Assembly (NCBI RefSeq): GCF_014696135.1
Contig: NZ_JACJPP010000013.1
Location: forward strand, 248,001-312,000
Source: Nodosilinea sp. FACHB-141
Lineage (GTDB): Bacteria; Cyanobacteriota; Cyanobacteriia; Phormidesmidales; Phormidesmidaceae
DNA length: 64,000 nt
Reading direction: 5' to 3'
Position 1 is the first letter of the stretch. Every line of letters begins with the position of its first letter. The notes under the pieces were generated by a model, which ran no database searches, was not told the DNA's origin, and was given only the letters and a program-made list of their open reading frames with translations. Made by a program: the position numbers and the translations under genes. Below, in pieces: positions 61,887 through 64,000 of the stretch.

Positions 61887-64000
61887 CTAGAACACGAAGT
61901 TCTCGGCGTTGTTTAGCGCCGCTGCATCTACCCCTTGAAAGGTAATGAAGTCGGTGAACTGGGTGCGGCCACCGCCAACGCGGTCTAGATGAAGGGAGAG
62001 CTGAATGCGATCGCTGTTGCCCAGGCTGCGAATCTGCACCAAACCATCGGCGAGGGGATTGCTGCCGGTGTAGCCAATGTCCGCCAGCAGGTCGGTGAAT
62101 ACCAGCTTGTCAGCGCCGACCTCAAAGTCGGTGATGGTGACACCGGTCTGCCCAGTGCTGGTATAGACAATCTGGTCACGCCCACCGCCAGTGGTAATTA
62201 GGTCGGGGCCGCCGCTGGCCAGAATGGTATCGTTTCTGTCGGTACCCACCAGCACATCGCTCTGAGCCGTTCCAGTGATCACATTGGGAGCCTTGATCGT
62301 CAACCGGGCCAGCACCGGGTCGTGGTCGCTGGCCTGGAGAGATTCGGCTAACTCGGTGTTGACATGCACTGCATCATACTCCGCCGTGGCCGCCAGGCTG
62401 TCGCTGACCAGAATATGGTCGATCGCCTGGGAGCTACCTTGGAAGATATAGGAGTAGCGCTCGTTCTCCGGCAGGGTATTGGTCAGATTGGTGAGTCCGG
62501 CACTCTCCAGCCCTGCCACGGGGGAGACAAACTCAAACTCGTTGAGGTCGCCCAGCACCACCACGTTAGCGGTGGGGTCGCTGCCCAGCAAGCTGTTGAC
62601 GTAATCCTGCACCACTTGCGATTGTGCCTGCCGCTGGTCTACTGAGCCATTGACCGTGGGGTCTTCTTGGCGGGCTTCAAAGGGTTGTGCGGTGCCAAAA
62701 ATAGGAGCACTGCCGCCCTTTGACGAAAAGTGATTGTTTACCAGGGTGACTGCTTCGCCGTTGAAGTTAAAGGTGGCGATTAGGGGTAGGCGGGCGCCAG
62801 CAAAGGCTTCGCCGCTGCCCTGGCTGCCAATGGTAGCCACCGAACCTTCAACCAGGTCAACCCGGCTGGGGTCGTATAGGTAGGCAGTGCGAATATTGGC
62901 TCCGGGCTCACCGCCGCTGGCGTTGTTGGTGATAAAGGTGTTGTCGATAAAGGCATAGGTAGGCCCCCCGGCAGCGGCGATCGCATCCACTAGCGTTTGC
63001 AATGTCACATTCGCTGCCGTTACCCCATCGTTGGTGCTGCCAGAATTATCCTGCACCTCTTGGAGGGCAATGACATCGGGGGCGTTGAGGTTGCTGACGA
63101 TCTGCTGGGCGATCGCCGCAAACTGCCCACTGGCAACGTCGGTGTCGCCGTCGCCATCGTTGGGGTCAAGGTTGAGCACGTTGTAGCTAGCCACCGTGAG
63201 CTGGTCGTCGCCCTTGGTTAAGGTGCTGACCTCCCGCTGCAGCCCCGCCGACTGCACATTGCCCGTAAAGTCCTCGGTAGCGACAATTTGGAAGTTGCCG
63301 AAGTCGTAGTTGACTACACCAGTGACATTCCCCAGATTGTCGCCTACGTTGACCTCGGGGAAAGCAAAGTTGAACACGCCGCTGTCGAGCTGAATCTGCA
63401 CCCGCTCCGGGTTAAAGTCGTCAGGGCTGAGATTGAGGGTGCCGCGAGTACTCAGTCCCGTAGCCCCTGCACCGCCGTCAACCACCCCAAAGATTTCGCC
63501 AAAGCCGTTGGTGCCGTTGACCACCAGCAAATCTTGAGCGGTGACGCGCATGCCCTCTAACGACTCGAAGAAGTCGATGCCGTCAGTAACGGGGTCAAAG
63601 CTGCCAAAGGCGTCGTCGTCAATATTTTCGGTGGGGGGCACGCGGCCGCCCTGGCCAAGGAGCACCGCCGCAGGCAGGACATTGCCGGTGCTCAGGGTGG
63701 TGATGGTTAGGCTGCCGCCGAGCTGGGTCGTTGACAGGTTACGGGTCGAGGCCCCACCAGGGATAAACTCCGACACCATGCCAGCAACCTGTAGCCCATC
63801 GCCCACTGCTACGGTAGGGGCGCTGCCGGTAAACACAAAAATGGCATCGGCAGTGGCAATGTTGCCGTCGCCCACAGCGTCTTGTAGATAGAAGCCGTTA
63901 CTGTCAATCGCAGTGACAATCCCCGTGGTTACCACCTGCTGCCCAACCAGAGCAGAGCTGTGCCCCGCCCCCTGAATGTCGTAGATAGCGGTGAGATCCA
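61887..64000 (-). CDS. ExeM/NucH-type extracellular endonuclease (partial)
   Basis: The protein continues past the right edge; its N-terminus is not in the window. Visible parts are an OB-like region (VTTGIVTAIDSNGFYLQDAV, repeated logic to VTAQDLLVVNGTNG), then an endonuclease/exonuclease/phosphatase domain (VASYNVLNLDPND, DVIALQEVQDN, NNHFSSKGGSAPIFG, VVVLGDLNEFEF, DHILVSDSL, ASDHDPVLARL) with the catalytic Glu, Asp and His. A C-terminal segment GTAQSDVLVGTDRNDTIL followed by GGPDLITTGGGRDQIV is RTX-like and supports type I secretion. Likely scavenges or degrades extracellular DNA. Confidence 0.9.
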   Translation of the reverse strand, partial: DLTAIYDIQGAGHSSALVGQQVVTTGIVTAIDSNGFYLQDAVGDGNIATADAIFVFTGSAPTVAVGDGLQVAGMVSEFIPGGASTRNLSTTQLGGSLTITTLSTGNVLPAAVLLGQGGRVPPTENIDDDAFGSFDPVTDGIDFFESLEGMRVTAQDLLVVNGTNGFGEIFGVVDGGAGATGLSTRGTLNLSPDDFNPERVQIQLDSGVFNFAFPEVNVGDNLGNVTGVVNYDFGNFQIVATEDFTGNVQSAGLQREVSTLTKGDDQLTVASYNVLNLDPNDGDGDTDVASGQFAAIAQQIVSNLNAPDVIALQEVQDNSGSTNDGVTAANVTLQTLVDAIAAAGGPTYAFIDNTFITNNASGGEPGANIRTAYLYDPSRVDLVEGSVATIGSQGSGEAFAGARLPLIATFNFNGEAVTLVNNHFSSKGGSAPIFGTAQPFEARQEDPTVNGSVDQRQAQSQVVQDYVNSLLGSDPTANVVVLGDLNEFEFVSPVAGLESAGLTNLTNTLPENERYSYIFQGSSQAIDHILVSDSLAATAEYDAVHVNTELAESLQASDHDPVLARLTIKAPNVITGTAQSDVLVGTDRNDTILASGGPDLITTGGGRDQIVYTSTGQTGVTITDFEVGADKLVFTDLLADIGYTGSNPLADGLVQIRSLGNSDRIQLSLHLDRVGGGRTQFTDFITFQGVDAAALNNAENFVF

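Overview
The window is a piece of a cyanobacterial chromosome. Evidence: the octamer GCGATCGC (HIP1) is scattered everywhere, and there are genes typical of oxygenic phototrophs: the NDH-1 subunit ndhS, plastid-type gap2, heme oxygenase ho1, a HAS-barrel protein, a lumenal-type pentapeptide protein and a response regulator/thioredoxin reductase fusion. The fairly high G+C and the abundance of TPS, CHAT, TIR and CHASE2 domains suggest a filamentous Leptolyngbya/Nodosilinea-like organism. That placement is inference.

Layout. 1-13.9 kb is mostly housekeeping: RR-TrxR fusion (cut at the left edge), tsaB, a divergent amino-acid ABC transporter (bgtB/bgtA type), rpsD, a small HNH protein, a universal stress protein, a P450, a PepSY membrane protein, a HipA-like kinase/DUF3037 pair and uvrB. 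14-15.5 kb is a more A+T-rich patch with two small unknown genes separated by a 137-nt nested inverted repeat. 15.7-36.7 kb returns to core genes: a GT4 glycosyltransferase, an MFS carrier, recO, ndhS, murC-murB, gap2, a TPR protein, a radical SAM enzyme, a thioesterase, a tandem Usp, ho1, lnt, an EamA carrier and a fetAB-like transporter.

37.4-49.3 kb is the most striking part. Four same-strand, tightly spaced genes encode a TpsB outer-membrane transporter, a membrane protein with three TIR-like domains plus CHASE2, a secreted TPR-like protein, and a 1,934-residue TpsA exoprotein ending in a CHAT caspase-like protease with an intact His/Cys pair. This looks like a two-partner secretion system carrying a protease and linked to a TIR/CHASE2 sensor. 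The block lies between a decayed partial copy (about 36.76-36.95 kb) and an intact copy (49.36 kb) of the same NAD(P)-binding gene in the same orientation, which hints at how it arrived.

49.4-64 kb holds recA, a small lipoprotein/membrane operon, a sodC remnant, an ABC-2 type transporter, an XRE-type regulator with palindromic repeats in front of it, an A+T-rich lipoprotein gene, tRNA-Arg(CCU), trmB, a metallophosphoesterase and a large secreted nuclease cut by the right edge. Several families of short palindromes and short tandem repeats recur across the window, mostly between genes; one octamer array lies inside lnt. No CRISPR array, rRNA or intact insertion sequence was seen.
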